Shown in pieces: positions 52,301-63,149 of a stretch of DNA of 64,000 nt. A program made the position numbers and the translations under genes. The notes beneath the pieces were generated by a model. That model did no database searches. It saw only the letters and a program-made list of their open reading frames with translations, and was not told the DNA's origin. The stretch comes from Eulemur rufifrons (lineage: Eukaryota; Chordata; Mammalia; Primates; Lemuridae), in contig NC_090984.1 in assembly GCF_041146395.1 (NCBI RefSeq), positions 83,091,114 to 83,155,113 of the forward strand, in the 5' to 3' direction. Each line of letters opens with the position of its first letter. Positions within the stretch are counted from its first letter, which is position 1.

Positions 52301-53500
52301 TGCCTAGGAATATTGTATAGCTCTACAGGGCATTTGCCATTAGTAGTATTAAACAGAAAAGATGGGAGAGGGCGTCCAGATATAAGTAACAGCTGACCCC
52401 AATGAAGGCATCTTCCTAAGTGCATTAGATTGGAGTGGCAGAAATGCTCTATAGAGAAGAAAGTAGAAAGCTAAGGAAATGATTATGGGAAAATGCATCT
52501 TCTACAGAGACGTTGCTTGATTGCCTTAAATGGATCTGTTCTCTTATCCATATCCCCTCCTACTAATACTGAGTTTGCACATTTTCTGTTCCATTAGAGT
52601 CCATGTGTCCCATTATAGAGTTAGAGTTTCAGTAGGCATGAGGAATGTAATGGCAAAAACAAAAGGTGGCCGGCCTCAGGCAGAGTGGGAGGCAATGGTG
52701 GTGCTAGTCTAGACAGCAGCGTTGGCTGAATGGCAGGAAAAGCTGTGCTTTGAGGCAGTTTTGCAGGGCTCTGAGAAGGCTGCAGAGACCTCAGGGAAGA
52801 TCAAGACAGTAACAGTTGGTTAGACACACGTAAGCAGCCTTATATTTTTGTGCGTGTTTTCCCCACTAGCCTGAAAAAAAAAGGATGTCAACCATGAAAA
52901 GGTAACAATCAAATCTATGCTAAGAATAAGTAGAGCAGTTTACATGAGTTGAACAGTTCCTCTTTCAAGTTACCTCGTGCCTTTTCATTGTTTGTTGTAT
53001 TTCTTGTCTCTTCACATTGATTAAAATGTCTGTTTCACTGGTGTCTCCATATATGTGAGTTTCATAAGTGTGACTTATTTCTGAGTGAACTGATAAAAGA
53101 GGATAGGAAGCAGACAGAAGAAGGAAAGGAGAACTGAAGAAAGTATGGATTGTAAGAATACTAGCTGGAAAGAGAATCTGTATTTATGGAAGCATGGTGA
53201 CCCTGTTTGTAAAAGACTCAGCAGATGCTCATGGGCTGGCAGGGACCCGGGAACTGGAGCCCACCAGGTAGAACAGCCTTCAGGGACTTAATCAGACGGG
53301 GTCTGTGATGTATACCTCAACTTCTACCGACTTCCCAGGTCTGCCCCTACCTTCCCGGCTCCCCATGTGCACCCAGCAGCTGCAGTAGCCTTAGCTGCTT
53401 ATCAGTTCACCAAAAATGAGTATTCCAAGCTAAACTGCAGTGTTCTTACAGAAACTTAAGTGAAGTAAGTGAATTTATTGCTGCCATCAACCTTTCAATA
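52301..53500. other. Intron sequence without a recognised element
   Basis: Unique sequence leading to the exon 2 acceptor; no other exon or named repeat is visible. Confidence 0.4.
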
Positions 53501-53529
53501 TCATAATGGAATATTTTTCTTCAAAACAG

Positions 53530-53769
53530 TATCGTGCTTACTATGGAGCGTTTAAAGATGTCAAGGAGAAAAATGGAACCTCTGAAGAAAAGGAAGACCT
53601 CCGAGCCTTGCGTTTTCTATCTGTGATTTCAATCGTGGACCCTTGGATTTTCATCATTTTTAGAACTTCACTATTTCGGATGTTTTTTCATAGGATTTGC
53701 ATAAGACCTATTATATATAAGACTTGGCACAGCACTTCCTGCCAAACTAACATGGAATCCAGTCTGTGA
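53530..53769 (+). CDS. PTGDR: PTGDR exon 2: codons 280-358 and stop
   Basis: This exon completes the receptor. It follows a TTTTTCTTCAAAACAG acceptor and joins exon 1 in phase 0 (..PVI | YRAYYG..). It encodes the end of TM6, extracellular loop 3 with a possible N-glycosylation site N294 (NGT), TM7 (about 303-323) and a 35-residue cytoplasmic tail. TM7 has R307, the arginine that in prostanoid receptors pairs with the ligand carboxylate, and DPWIF (316-320) where other class A receptors have NPxxY. The tail ends ESSL, which fits a class I PDZ ligand pattern; whether it is used is inference. Relative to the human tail as I remember it there are two extra residues and several substitutions ([11 protein letters not shown] region). 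The joined protein is 358 residues, normal for the family. Confidence 0.96.
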   Translation, partial: YRAYYGAFKDVKEKNGTSEEKEDLRALRFLSVISIVDPWIFIIFRTSLFRMFFHRICIRPIIYKTWHSTSCQTNMESSL

Positions 53770-55490
53770 CCGTGTTTTACACTCTCTGGTAAGCTGAGGA
53801 AAATATCGCATTTTCAAAGAACCATGGTGTTTTAGAAAATCTTACAATTTAAATTCTTAAAAATTATTTCCCTTAACCAAAGCATCTAAATATATTTTCA
53901 AAAGTATTTAACATATGTTAACAATGTGTTGTCACTCTATAGTCATGAACCCCTTTAGTGCATTTTTTCATTTTGTGTTAACAGCAACTAAAATTTCATA
54001 TATTGTAAACAATGTTAAAAGTCTTAAAGCAATGATATTAATTGTCCCAACATTTGTACTTGGTGGCCCTAATTTTTGGAGAGGTCTTGAGACCTATGCA
54101 TCTACAGTTATGTGATAGATGTTTTTAAAAAGCATAACAATTTCTTACCCTATTCATTTCTAGTGAAATCTGATTCCTTCATTTCATATTATAATTGCCC
54201 TGTTTAGTTCTTTTCTTTGCCAGTTGTTCTAAGGATAGCCTAAATTACACATGCCCCTAAGAGAAGTGAAGTGGGAAATATGACCAGGTCAGGCAGTTGG
54301 AGGGGCCTTCCCCAGCCACCATCTGGGGAGGACTCACTGCCTCATGTGGACACCCAAATCCATAAGTGGGCACAAGGCAAGATATGACTGGCATACATCT
54401 CAGACAAGAGAAAATTAATTTTTACCTTTTGAAGTCCAATTTCTTTTGTATTGAGGCAGGGGTGTCAGTAGGAATCAAAATTTGGGAGTAGGCTGCAAAA
54501 TGTTCTTTCAGTTTTTGGAACCTCCATTTTACAAAAAGTTTTATCATATTGATGGATTCTTTGGTGGAAGGATTTATGCTTCTTTGAAAAACAGTGCTGT
54601 GCGACTTACCAGAGAACCATGTTTACTATTTGACTGTGGGAAGCAGCCTGGCATTGGCAAGAGCAAAAACCCCACCCAGGACTTAGTTGAGGGTGGTGAC
54701 AATGGCCTCAACATCTACCTTAACAGCTACCTGTTACAGCCATATTCTGCTCTTTGTGGAAACAGTAAGATCTTATTGAGGTTCCTGAGAGCTACACTTT
54801 CAAAGCTGGAGCTGGATGCAGCTCGGAAGGAACATGACTGAGCACTTTAACTGTAATTTGAAAGTTTACAAAGGTTAGCAACGTGAAGACCTAAAGGGAA
54901 GAGTGGGGAAATGCAGCTGCAGCTGAAAAGGAGACTGTAAACCCAGTGAGCAGGTAAGAGCTTTCACTTTGGGTAAAAGAACAGATAGGGAAGGGGAGAG
55001 GGGTTTCAGCATCTCTGGAGATGCTTCGCGTACGCAACACACTTGGCCTGAGATGCAGAGCCTGCTACATTTGAGGAGTCTTGACACCTCCGGCCAGCAA
55101 CTCCTTCCGAAGACAAGAGTACAAGTATTTATCTTATTTCCAGCTTAGCAGTAGCCTCATTTTTTTTCATTTCTGGTTCTTCCAGTATCTCAGAGATGGC
55201 ATAAACCTGGAGATACAGATGCAATTTTTTTGTATAGCACAACTGTGAAAAAGCCAAATCAGGAATACAAGATGTTTAATTTAAGAGTATGACATGATGA
55301 AAAAATGTAATTGTTTTTGAAGTTTAACTTTCATTTGTATGTTTAATATATAAGTGTGTGTGTGTTTTATTGTCAGAGGAAGTGCGTCACTTTTGTACTC
55401 TCTTTTTGCCAGGTGTGTTATGATAACTGTCCAGATAACCTGAAAAGGTCCCAGATGAATCAATAAACATAATTTTATAATATTTTTCAG
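53770..55490 (+). other. PTGDR: PTGDR 3' untranslated region (probable extent)
   Basis: The stretch from the stop codon to the AATAAA at 55462 is about 1.7 kb, matching what I recall of the long 3' UTR of human PTGDR. It contains no interspersed repeat I recognise, unlike the DNA on both sides, which supports it being transcribed and constrained. A 119-codon open frame at 54482-54841 lies inside it and is discussed as a finding. The extent is inferred; no transcript evidence is available from sequence alone. Confidence 0.6.
55462..55467 (+). terminator. Probable PTGDR polyadenylation signal AATAAA
   Basis: This is a canonical AATAAA in the context CAATAAACAT, followed by T-rich sequence within 30 bases (TATTTTTCAG). 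It is the first good hexamer I noticed after the stop codon, at the distance expected for the long 3' UTR of this gene. Confidence 0.6.
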
Positions 55491-55744
55491 AGGAAATTAC
55501 TTTTCTTCAAATGAAAGGAAAAGGCTTGGTTTTCTTTTTTGAGCAAACAGTTGCCGGCAATATTTCATTCCCTAGCAGTTTGATAGTGTGAATTTTTACA
55601 TATTGTTCTATTAGCATTTATATGATTTTAAATAAGTTGTCATAGATTTATTTAAGGTATTTAAGGACTTAGTGCTCCTCTTTGTTTTTTTCCAAAATGT
55701 GGACATACCATCTTGATGAAATCCATGTTAAGTTAAAATCAACT

Positions 55745-55985
55745 CCAGTGATCTTCAGTGATTTATTCATTAGTTCATTAAATAATTGACACAGACCCTG
55801 TGCCAAGCAGTTGGTTAGGTACTGAGGAACAGAATAAATAATACTCAGACCCGGTTCTGCTCATTTGCCTCAGGGGGAGACAGGAATGTAAACAGTTACA
55901 ATACAGCATAGAAATTCTCAGTAGTAAAAGCACACACAGAGTACTATTCAAAGAGGAGGCCCAAACTAGGGACAATATGTAGAGT
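55745..55985 (+). mobile_element. L2 LINE 3' part
   Basis: 'cctgtgccaagcagttggtt' and 'cctcagggggagacaggaat' match the L2 3' end. It starts about 280 bases after the proposed PTGDR poly(A) signal. Confidence 0.7.
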
Positions 55986-56039
55986 TGTCAGGAGAACTCC
56001 ACAGGGAGAAGATGCTTAAGTTAGGTATTGAAAATGGGT

Positions 56040-56600
56040 AGGAATTTTGACTCCAATTGAAAACTAAAAAGAACACAAAGAAATAGTTTATATAAGAGCA
56101 AATACATATGGTTAATAAATATTTTAAAAATCCAGCCTAATCAAAGAAATGCAAAAATAAATTCAAATCATCAAGGACCAACAAAAAATTATGACTTAAT
56201 AACAAAGAAGTTATTCTAAGAGGAACATTCATGTTCCCCTGGTGAGTTTGTAAATTTGTACACCCTTTCTTGATAGCAACCTGACAGTGTATATCAAGAG
56301 CCTAAAGTGTTCTTTTCTATTGCTCCAGTAATTCCACTCTAAAATTCTCTCCCAAAAAACAATCAGTGGTCCTGGACAAGCAGCAGTATCATCGCCTGGA
56401 ACTTACAAGAAATGCAGATTATCTGGCCCCCACTCTGACCTGAATCAGAATCTCGGATGAGGCCCGCAATCTATGCTTTAACATGCCCTTCAGGTGATTC
56501 TCATGCATGTTAAAATTTGAGAACCACTGCTCCACACAAAAAATAAAAAGACAAAAATAAAGACAAGAAAATATGCAATAGACTCCAGTTTTGCTTCTCT
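56040..56600 (+). mobile_element. Old L1 3' part, plus strand, interrupted by MER5A
   Basis: 'cctggtgagtttgtaaattt', 'gctccagtaattccactcta' and later 'aaaaataaaagacaaaaata'-like sequence resemble the L1M ORF2 end and 3' UTR. Dead. Confidence 0.6.
56364..56529 (+). mobile_element. MER5A (hAT-Charlie), near full length
   Basis: CAGTGGTCCTGG at the left, 'tgacctgaatcagaatctcg' in the core, and 'aaaatttgagaaccactg' at the right end; 166 bases. Confidence 0.9.
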
Positions 56601-57066
56601 GACCTCTGATTCTCAGATCGTTTCAGTTGCAAGTAATCACTCACACCTGAACTCCCATAGCATTTTATCTATAACGTTCTTAAGGAAGTTACAGCTTTTA
56701 AATATCTTTACTGGCAGCAGTCACTGATTTCTTTCCCATGTTTAGAGTTCTGATAGCAGTGATGAGACCTGTCTCACCTACTTGGACCATGGAAGTAAAG
56801 ATGCTCCCTCAGATGTGCTGTTTCTTTGGCCTCTTGTGGACACTTTTTGGGCCTAGCCTGACAGTTTTTCCATGTGAAAGAAAACACACTAAAGAGGCTT
56901 CATTCACAAAAACATTTCCAGAGATTATATCTGAAGTGAGCTTTAATTGGGGATTTAATAATATTTTTTTTAGCTCTCTATAGGATAGAAATCTCCATTA
57001 AAATATGTAAAGCTTTTTCTAAACTTTTTCAGTTTGACCTTTTTATATATTTCCAGGGATACATTA
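56601..57066. other. No recognisable feature
   Basis: The 81-codon frame at 56738-56983 has no known motif. Confidence 0.4.
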
Positions 57067-57557
57067 TGTAAGGTTTTTGGATAGACCGGCGCCAGAGAAA
57101 GAAAGACGAGCAGAGTTGAAAGGGGTCACGGAAAGGGGTGGCGCAGCCAAGACCTCAGAGCGGCTGGCACAGCCAAACGCCCTTCCCGGGTTTCAGCACC
57201 AAATGTAAGGTTTTTGGATTGGCTGGCGCCATAGAAAGAAAGACGAGCAGAGTTGAAAGGGATAAGTAAAGAGGCTTTATTGGGGTGCTCCCAGGTGGGG
57301 TTAACGGGTCCCAAGAGAGGGGCCTGGGTGAGCCTCATGGTCCCACGAGTGGAACCAGAGAAGCCGCCCTGCCCAGAAGTCTGGGTGGGCTTATATACGT
57401 TTTTAGGGAAGGGGGATGGGAGTTTCTCTGGAGGGAAGGTTTCGGCGGGAAGAGTGAGGAATTTCTTTGTTTCAGCTTTAGGGTGGGTATGGAGGAGTAG
57501 GAGGGGCTTCTTCTTTTTCCATTAGGGAGGGGAGGGGTGCCCGCCACCAGCCTTACA
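57067..57557 (-). mobile_element. ERV1 relic: LTR, primer-binding site, leader piece and second LTR end
   Basis: Read on the minus strand, a complete LTR (57557-57204) starts TGTAAGG and ends CCTTACA. It carries a TATATAA box at about 57391-57398 and AATAAA at 57276-57281. It is followed by three bases and a primer-binding site TGGTGCTGAAACCCGGGA (57201-57184), one base from the complement of the tRNA-Phe 3' end. About 60 bases of leader follow, then the last 57 or so bases of a second LTR, ending at 57067. CATTA repeats at 57062-57066 and 57558-57562. No gag, pol or env remains. Confidence 0.92.
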
Positions 57558-57562
57558 CATTA

Positions 57563-58595
57563 TACATTTCATCTCCCTTTCCATGCATTAAAAGCCTGGA
57601 GGACTAGTTAGTCACCTATTTTTTTCTTATTTCCCCTAGTAACTAAGATATATACTGTAGAAGGCTTATAAATATACTATAAACATATATTGAACAAAAG
57701 GTGTTCTCTCTCATGACATCCCCAAAACCGAAGTATATTCAACAAGAGGCTGCTATGACTTGGTCATAGTTTCCTCTGTACCTAATAAATGTTCTTATTC
57801 CAACATATAAGGACTTTTCTCTTAGGCCATCCAAAGGTGAAAATAATAAATGCAGGAGGAAATATTTTTGTTCTATATTTTTTTCCTACTGTCATAGATA
57901 TTATGGAAATTAACATCATGTATGTTTAAATTTTATCTAGGAAATAGCAACTCATAATTAACAAAATTAATAATATGAAAAGTTTGTGTATTAGGCAATT
58001 TTAACGTTGTAAAACAACTTTGTCTTACTGAAACAGTGTTGAGTGACCTTCTCTTGTAATTATTCTCTTGAGTGAGGCTAAAATTGCTGATCTGGGTGTT
58101 CCCAGCATGGCCTCTAGGTGGGGAAAGCTGCACTAGCAGGGGGGTGGTGCTGTGACTTAGGGCTTCCTCTCCCTGCCTTTCCACAATTGCCTAACTCAGG
58201 GGAATGAATCAGCAGGTCTCACCTGGTATCAGCAAGGTGAACATTCCAATCTTCCAGACAATTTAAAAAACTACACAAACTCAAGAGTCAGTTGACTCTT
58301 TAAAATCTTTGCAGTGAAGGTGTATAGAAACCTATCATGCTCTAGTTACAAAGGGTATGAAATCAAATGTAGGGAGAAGAAATAAGCTTGATTTTTTTTG
58401 TTTGCTATGATACTTAAATGCTTAAACCAGAGAGGACAATAAAGCATAGTGAAGTCAAATATGATAAGAAAGTATTTTAAGTCAGGTACATAGGGTCTTA
58501 TAATGATCCAAATCTTATGAAAGCATTTGTAATCTAATTGGAAACACAGGACAAACTAGAAATTAAAAATCATACAATGTGATGCAAATGTTACC
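57563..58595. other. No recognisable feature
   Basis: AT-rich sequence; no gene or confident repeat. Confidence 0.4.
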
Positions 58596-58599
58596 AAGT

Positions 58600-59190
58600 G
58601 ATACAGTATGGGGCATACCTTTTAAAACAACAAAGCCCCAAATCACAGATAATTGATGTTTAAAATTAGTCTTTCAGTGCATTATATAGACACCTGGGCA
58701 AACAATGAAGTTGGTAGCTTGCCAACAATTTCTTATCACTACAAAATAACATATGGAAATGTAAGTGCCACAAAACTTCATAATGAATTGGAAAAGACTT
58801 CTTTCATTCTCTCCAACTCCCAGAGTTCTCAATTAGATAAAGTGCAATGATTTACTAATTAATGATTGATAATCCGAAATAAAAGTGAACCCCCACAAAG
58901 CTAAAGGTAAAAAGGGGACCAAAAAAAAAAACTTGTATTAGGCAAAGTAGAATTTAAGGCAGTAAGTTTTAAATGGTTAAATGGTTAAAAAGTCAACATA
59001 TGACTATAAGATACAATCAGTACTAAATTTATAGCACTTGAGTTATTTTGACCAAATAACATGGCACTAAAAATACAGAGGAAAACACTTTAGAAACACT
59101 TGAGAAATCAAAATAACACTATTATCATGGATGATTTTCATGCCCCACCATCAATCGAGGTAGATCAAATAGACAAAAAGACATTTGTTT
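58600..59190 (+). mobile_element. Old L1 ORF2 endonuclease region, plus strand, decayed
   Basis: 'gatgattttcatgccccacc', 'caatcgaggtagatcaaata', 'acaaaaagacatttg' and the earlier 'tagaatttaaggcagtaagt' match the endonuclease part of L1M ORF2. No long frame survives. Confidence 0.6.
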
Positions 59191-59640
59191 AAATATATTT
59201 ATGTTTTTGTTGCCACATCACTAAAAACTCAAATGGAATTTTACCAAATTGGCAGGGTATGTTTAGGATGGACTGTGTTTAAGCGTAGGCTGTGATATAG
59301 ACCTATAATTCTTTGGTGGCCCTAGAGGCACTTCAAGAAAGACATGGAGCAGCTCATACTGAGATGCAAGAAGAGGCCTGAGTGACTTCCAAAGATACAT
59401 GCCATATGTGAAATGATACTATGGGCAGAGAAAATGAATAGTGTTTGAAATACGAGCCCCAAGCCCAAAGTCATAAAGACACAATTTCTGACTGTTAAAT
59501 GTAGATTTGTAATCCAGCTGCTACATGCATTCCAAATTGTGTATAGTACTATCGAGGATGAGTATCATCAGGATTTTATTTAGTTAGTAATAGTTAGCAA
59601 TCCTCCAAGGATGTGAGAAGCCAGCTAATGAATTACATCA
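59191..59640. other. No recognisable feature
   Basis: Unique sequence; no gene. Confidence 0.4.
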
Positions 59641-59641
59641 A

Positions 59642-60663
59642 TGTAGTAGACAGCTTCTGAAAGAGCTGCGAATGGTCCCTGTCTCCCTGCCTCCTGGTAT
59701 TCGTGCCCTTGGGTAATTCTCACCCCTCAAGTATGAGCTAGACCTGGAGACTTGCTTCGAATGAGTGGAATACAGCCAAAAAATAAATAAATAAATAAAA
59801 TAAAATCAAGGATGTTACACCCCAGATTAGGTTACAAAAAAGCCTTCCTTGCTTGCTTGCTTCAGTGGAAACCAGCTGCCATGCTGTGAGCTGTCCCGTG
59901 GAGGCCTTTGGCCAGCAGCCAGCAAGGAACTGAAGTCCAGCGACCCAGGGGGAACCAAATCCTCCAACAGACACACGAGTGTTCTTGGAAATGGATCCTT
60001 CTGAGCCCAGCTTCAAGCTGACTGAAGCCCCAGCCAACATCTTGATTGAAGCCTTGTGAAAGACTCTGAGCCAGAGTCACAGGACCCACCCAAGACACAC
60101 CCAGATTCCTCACCCACAGAAACCATGAGGTGAGAAATGTTGTTTTAAGCCAGCAGTCACAACCTTTTTGGCACCAGGGACGAGTTTCATGGAAGACAAT
60201 TTTTCCACAGACCAGGGGTTGGGTGGGAGTGGGGGGAAGGTTTCAAGATGATTCAAGCACATTACATTTACTGTGCAGTCAAACCTCTCTGCTAATGATA
60301 AATTGTATTTGCAGCTGCTGCCCAGCACTAGCATCACCGCCGCAGCTCCACTCAGATCATCAGGCAGTGGATTCTCATCAGCAGCGTGCAAACTAGATCC
60401 CTCGCATGCGCAGTTTACAGTAGGGTTCGCACTCCTATGAGAATCTAATATTGCTGCTGATCTGACAGGAGGCGGAGCTCAGGTGGTGATGGGAGCGATG
60501 GGGAGCAGTTGCAAATACAGATGAAGCTTCCCTCTATCACCCACCACTCACTTCCTGCTGTGTGGGCCAGTTCCTAACAGGCCACGGACCAGGGGTTGGG
60601 GACCACAGTTTTAAGCCACTAAATTTTGGGGTAATTTTTTCAGCAGTCACAGATAACTAATAC
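59642..60663 (+). mobile_element. MaLR-like LTR split by a MER1-type element
   Basis: 'gcctcctggtattcgtgccc', 'agactcttcg'-type and 'accagctgccatgctgtgag', 'cagccttgtg'-type words precede the inserted hAT element. 'ttttaagccactaaattttg' and 'cacagataactaatacaa' follow it and form the usual 3' end of such LTRs. An (AAAT)n tract lies at about 59780-59803. Confidence 0.72.
60151..60608 (+). mobile_element. MER1-type hAT-Charlie element with perfect target duplication
   Basis: 458 bases with ends CAGCAGTCACAACC and GGTTGGGGACCACAG, and the family words 'tttttggcaccagggacgag' and 'ccacggaccaggggttgggg'. The exact 8-bp duplication TTTTAAGC lies at 60143-60150 and 60609-60616. Confidence 0.95.
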
Positions 60664-60960
60664 AATTAATTTATTTCCAATTAAATTAATGGATATCAAA
60701 TTATATACAAATCCACAGCATATTTTATTGACAAATATGACACATGAACTATTTACAAGCCATGATTGTATACTAGGCTACAAGGAAAAATTTCCACAAA
60801 TGTGAGAAAGCAGAAAGTAAAAGTACATTTTCTCTGATTAGGAAATACAGTTTTATTCAAGTTGAAACCAAAATAATCTCTCTAATTACATAGAAATTTT
60901 TCTTCTTTCTGTATATATCATACATACTAAATGGTGAAAACAACATGCATATAATTTTAA
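60664..60960. other. No recognisable feature
   Basis: AT-rich; possibly the start of the L1 that follows. Confidence 0.35.
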
Positions 60961-61189
60961 ATAATATAAATAATTATAAAGTGAATATCCATGCAGACAT
61001 CATGCAGGTCAAGAAACAGAACACTGCCGGTACCAGAATCCCCTGTGTGCCTTCCCTGGTCATAGTCTCTCCCTCTCCCTAGAGGTAAACGCTGTCCTGA
61101 TTTTTGAGAAATTGTGTTTTTGCTTTTCTTTATTTTACCACCTATGTGTGCATCATAATATATCCATCTTTTTCTAAGCCTAGCAGTAT

Positions 61190-61595
61190 GTCTTTCTCAA
61201 GCCAAGCAAGATGTCTTGGGTCAGATTCCTCACATGCAGAGTCCAGGACAAGGAGTCAGGTGCATGTGGTATGTAGAGTTCCTGCTCTCAGGGGAAAAGT
61301 AGTGAAGACAGCAAGGTGGGGCAAGGACAGGAGTGAAGCAAGGATGAAGTCTCAGCCTCTGCCTGGGCCCAAGGGGGACTCTGGAGCTAGACTAGCACTG
61401 CAGGGTTGGTCCCACTAAGACACCTGTGGTCAGTAAGCCTTTGGCCAAGGTGTTTCGGGGGTGCTCTTTGAGCCAAGGGCAACTTTCTAGAGAAAGGGCC
61501 AGTTCCTCTGAGCTATTAGTAACCAATACTCAGAGGAACTGGAGGTGGGGACACTGGCCTGGAATAGGAAATATGGATGGTATCCCCTACATAGT
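61190..61595. mobile_element. Unidentified segment inserted in the L1
   Basis: About 400 GC-richer bases separate two halves of the L1. The short word AGTATGT lies at both edges and could be a target duplication or simply L1 sequence. It contains a near-perfect hairpin (61499-61542). I cannot assign it to a family. Confidence 0.5.
61499..61542. repeat. Hairpin with 14-bp perfect stem
   Basis: CCAGTTCCTCTGAG (61499-61512) and CTCAGAGGAACTGG (61529-61542) are exact complements. Inside, TATT and AATA pair after a one-base bulge, leaving a 7-base loop. Confidence 0.95.
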
Positions 61596-62570
61596 ATGTT
61601 TGTGAGATTCACGCTTACTGTGTGTATGGCTGTAGTTCATAATTTTCATTGCCAAACAGTATTCTACCATATGAACATGTGACATGCTGGCAATGAACAT
61701 TTGCTGCTTTAACTATTCTTATCATGTCCTGTGTTGGACATACGTAAGAATATCTCTAAGGCATATACCTAGGAGTAGAATTTCAGGGTTGTAGGATAGG
61801 TGCACCTTTATTATATTATAAAATTGTTTTCCATTACACTACCACCAGCATTGTTTGGTAGTTTCCATTGCTTTGCATCATTGCCAACACAACACTCCTG
61901 TTGTTAGATTTTATTTTAGCCATTCTAGTAAGTTTGTAATGGTATCTCATTGAGGTTTTAATGTATTTTCCTTGTTAATAATGATGTTGCATACCTTTTC
62001 ATACTCGTATTGGCTGTTTGGAAATTCTCTTTTTATAAAGCTTCTGTTCAAATCTTTTGCCTAATGTTTAAATATAATGTTTATCTTTTCATATTGATTT
62101 GTAAGTGTCCTACCTACTGTTACTTTGTCAGTTATATGTGTTACAAAAATTTTTTTCCCATTCCATAATATCTTTTCACTCTCATTTTGGTGACTTTTAA
62201 TGAATAGAAATTTTTTTTATGAGGATCTAATTTATTAAGCTTTTCTTTTATAGCTAAGCTTTTTATGTCTTATTTGAGAACTTTTTTCCAAACCTGAAAT
62301 CATGAAACATTTTTCTATATTACTTTATAAAAGCTTTGTAGTTTTGCCTTTCACTCTTGGATTTTAACCCACCTGTGATTTATTTTGTGTATAGTGTGAT
62401 GTAGATATCAAATTTTGTATTTTTACCATATAAATGATTATCCTAGTATCACTTATCAAAAAGTTCATCTTTTTCCTATTGATATTAAGTATCATCTCTG
62501 TCACATATCAAGTTTCCAAATTTGTCTGTGCTTATTCCATTGGCCTGTTTTCCTAGGGGTTACAGACTTA

Positions 62571-63145
62571 CAGAGGCTGCCAGCACATGCTTGTAACTTC
62601 CCCGGGATACGGTTTTTCTTTTCTTTCTTTTCTCCTCCTCACTGTTCAACATCAAAGAACTTTTTTTCTTAAGATCTCCTGAGGGGGCAGTGGGGAGGGG
62701 GTGTTTGGGAGTGAAAGTGGGTTTCAGTTTACTTCTGGTTCATTCCCAAACTAAGGAAATAGCCCTTTAGGGTCCTGATTCCAGAAGGTTTCCTATTAGA
62801 CTCTCCACCTTTGCCAGAACTTAAGACTTTTATTTCTGAACTTGTGGACCCTGAGAGTACATAAAAATAAAACCCAGGTTTCCTTAGTTGGTATATGTCC
62901 TCAGAGACAACAGCAACTTTTGTGTTTTCCTTTTCCCTCTAGATTCTTATTGTCATTTAGATAAATCCTTACTATTTTATCACCTTTTCTCATGCTTTTC
63001 AGGCTTTTGAAATTTTATACAGCATTTTTAAGTTGTCTTCAACTGGAAGATTAGTATAAATAGTCTAGCCTGCTACACTACCCAAAACATAACTCAATTT
63101 AAGTTTTCAGATTGTCAAATAAGTATGGGAACAGGGAGGGAATCT
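62571..63145. other. No recognisable feature
   Basis: No gene or confident repeat. Confidence 0.4.
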
Positions 63146-63149
63146 CTTA

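Larger units (their letters stand above)
47219..53529 (+). other. PTGDR: PTGDR intron (about 6.3 kb)
   Basis: A single phase-0 intron separates helix 6 of the receptor into two exons, the arrangement known for prostanoid receptor genes. The donor is GTGAGT at 47219 and the acceptor AG ends at 53529. The first 150 bases belong to the CpG island. The rest is AT-rich and holds only old repeats, listed separately: a MER5A relic, two longer hAT elements, MIRs and L2 pieces. I found no Alu or young L1 in it and no additional exon. Confidence 0.93.
60965..62570 (-). mobile_element. Old L1 (L1M) 3' part, minus strand, interrupted
   Basis: Complement of L1 ORF2 end and 3' UTR: 'atatacctaggagtagaatt', 'ttttccattacactaccacc', 'atggtatctcattgaggttt', 'agcttctgttcaaatctttt', 'ttttaacccacctgtgattt'. 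Similarity is lost between about 61190 and 61595. Confidence 0.85.

Noticed and set aside
53506..53529. In-frame ATG just upstream of PTGDR exon 2 (MEYFSSKQ)
   Set aside because: These codons lie in the intron before the AG acceptor. The family sequence resumes exactly at TATCGT (53530).
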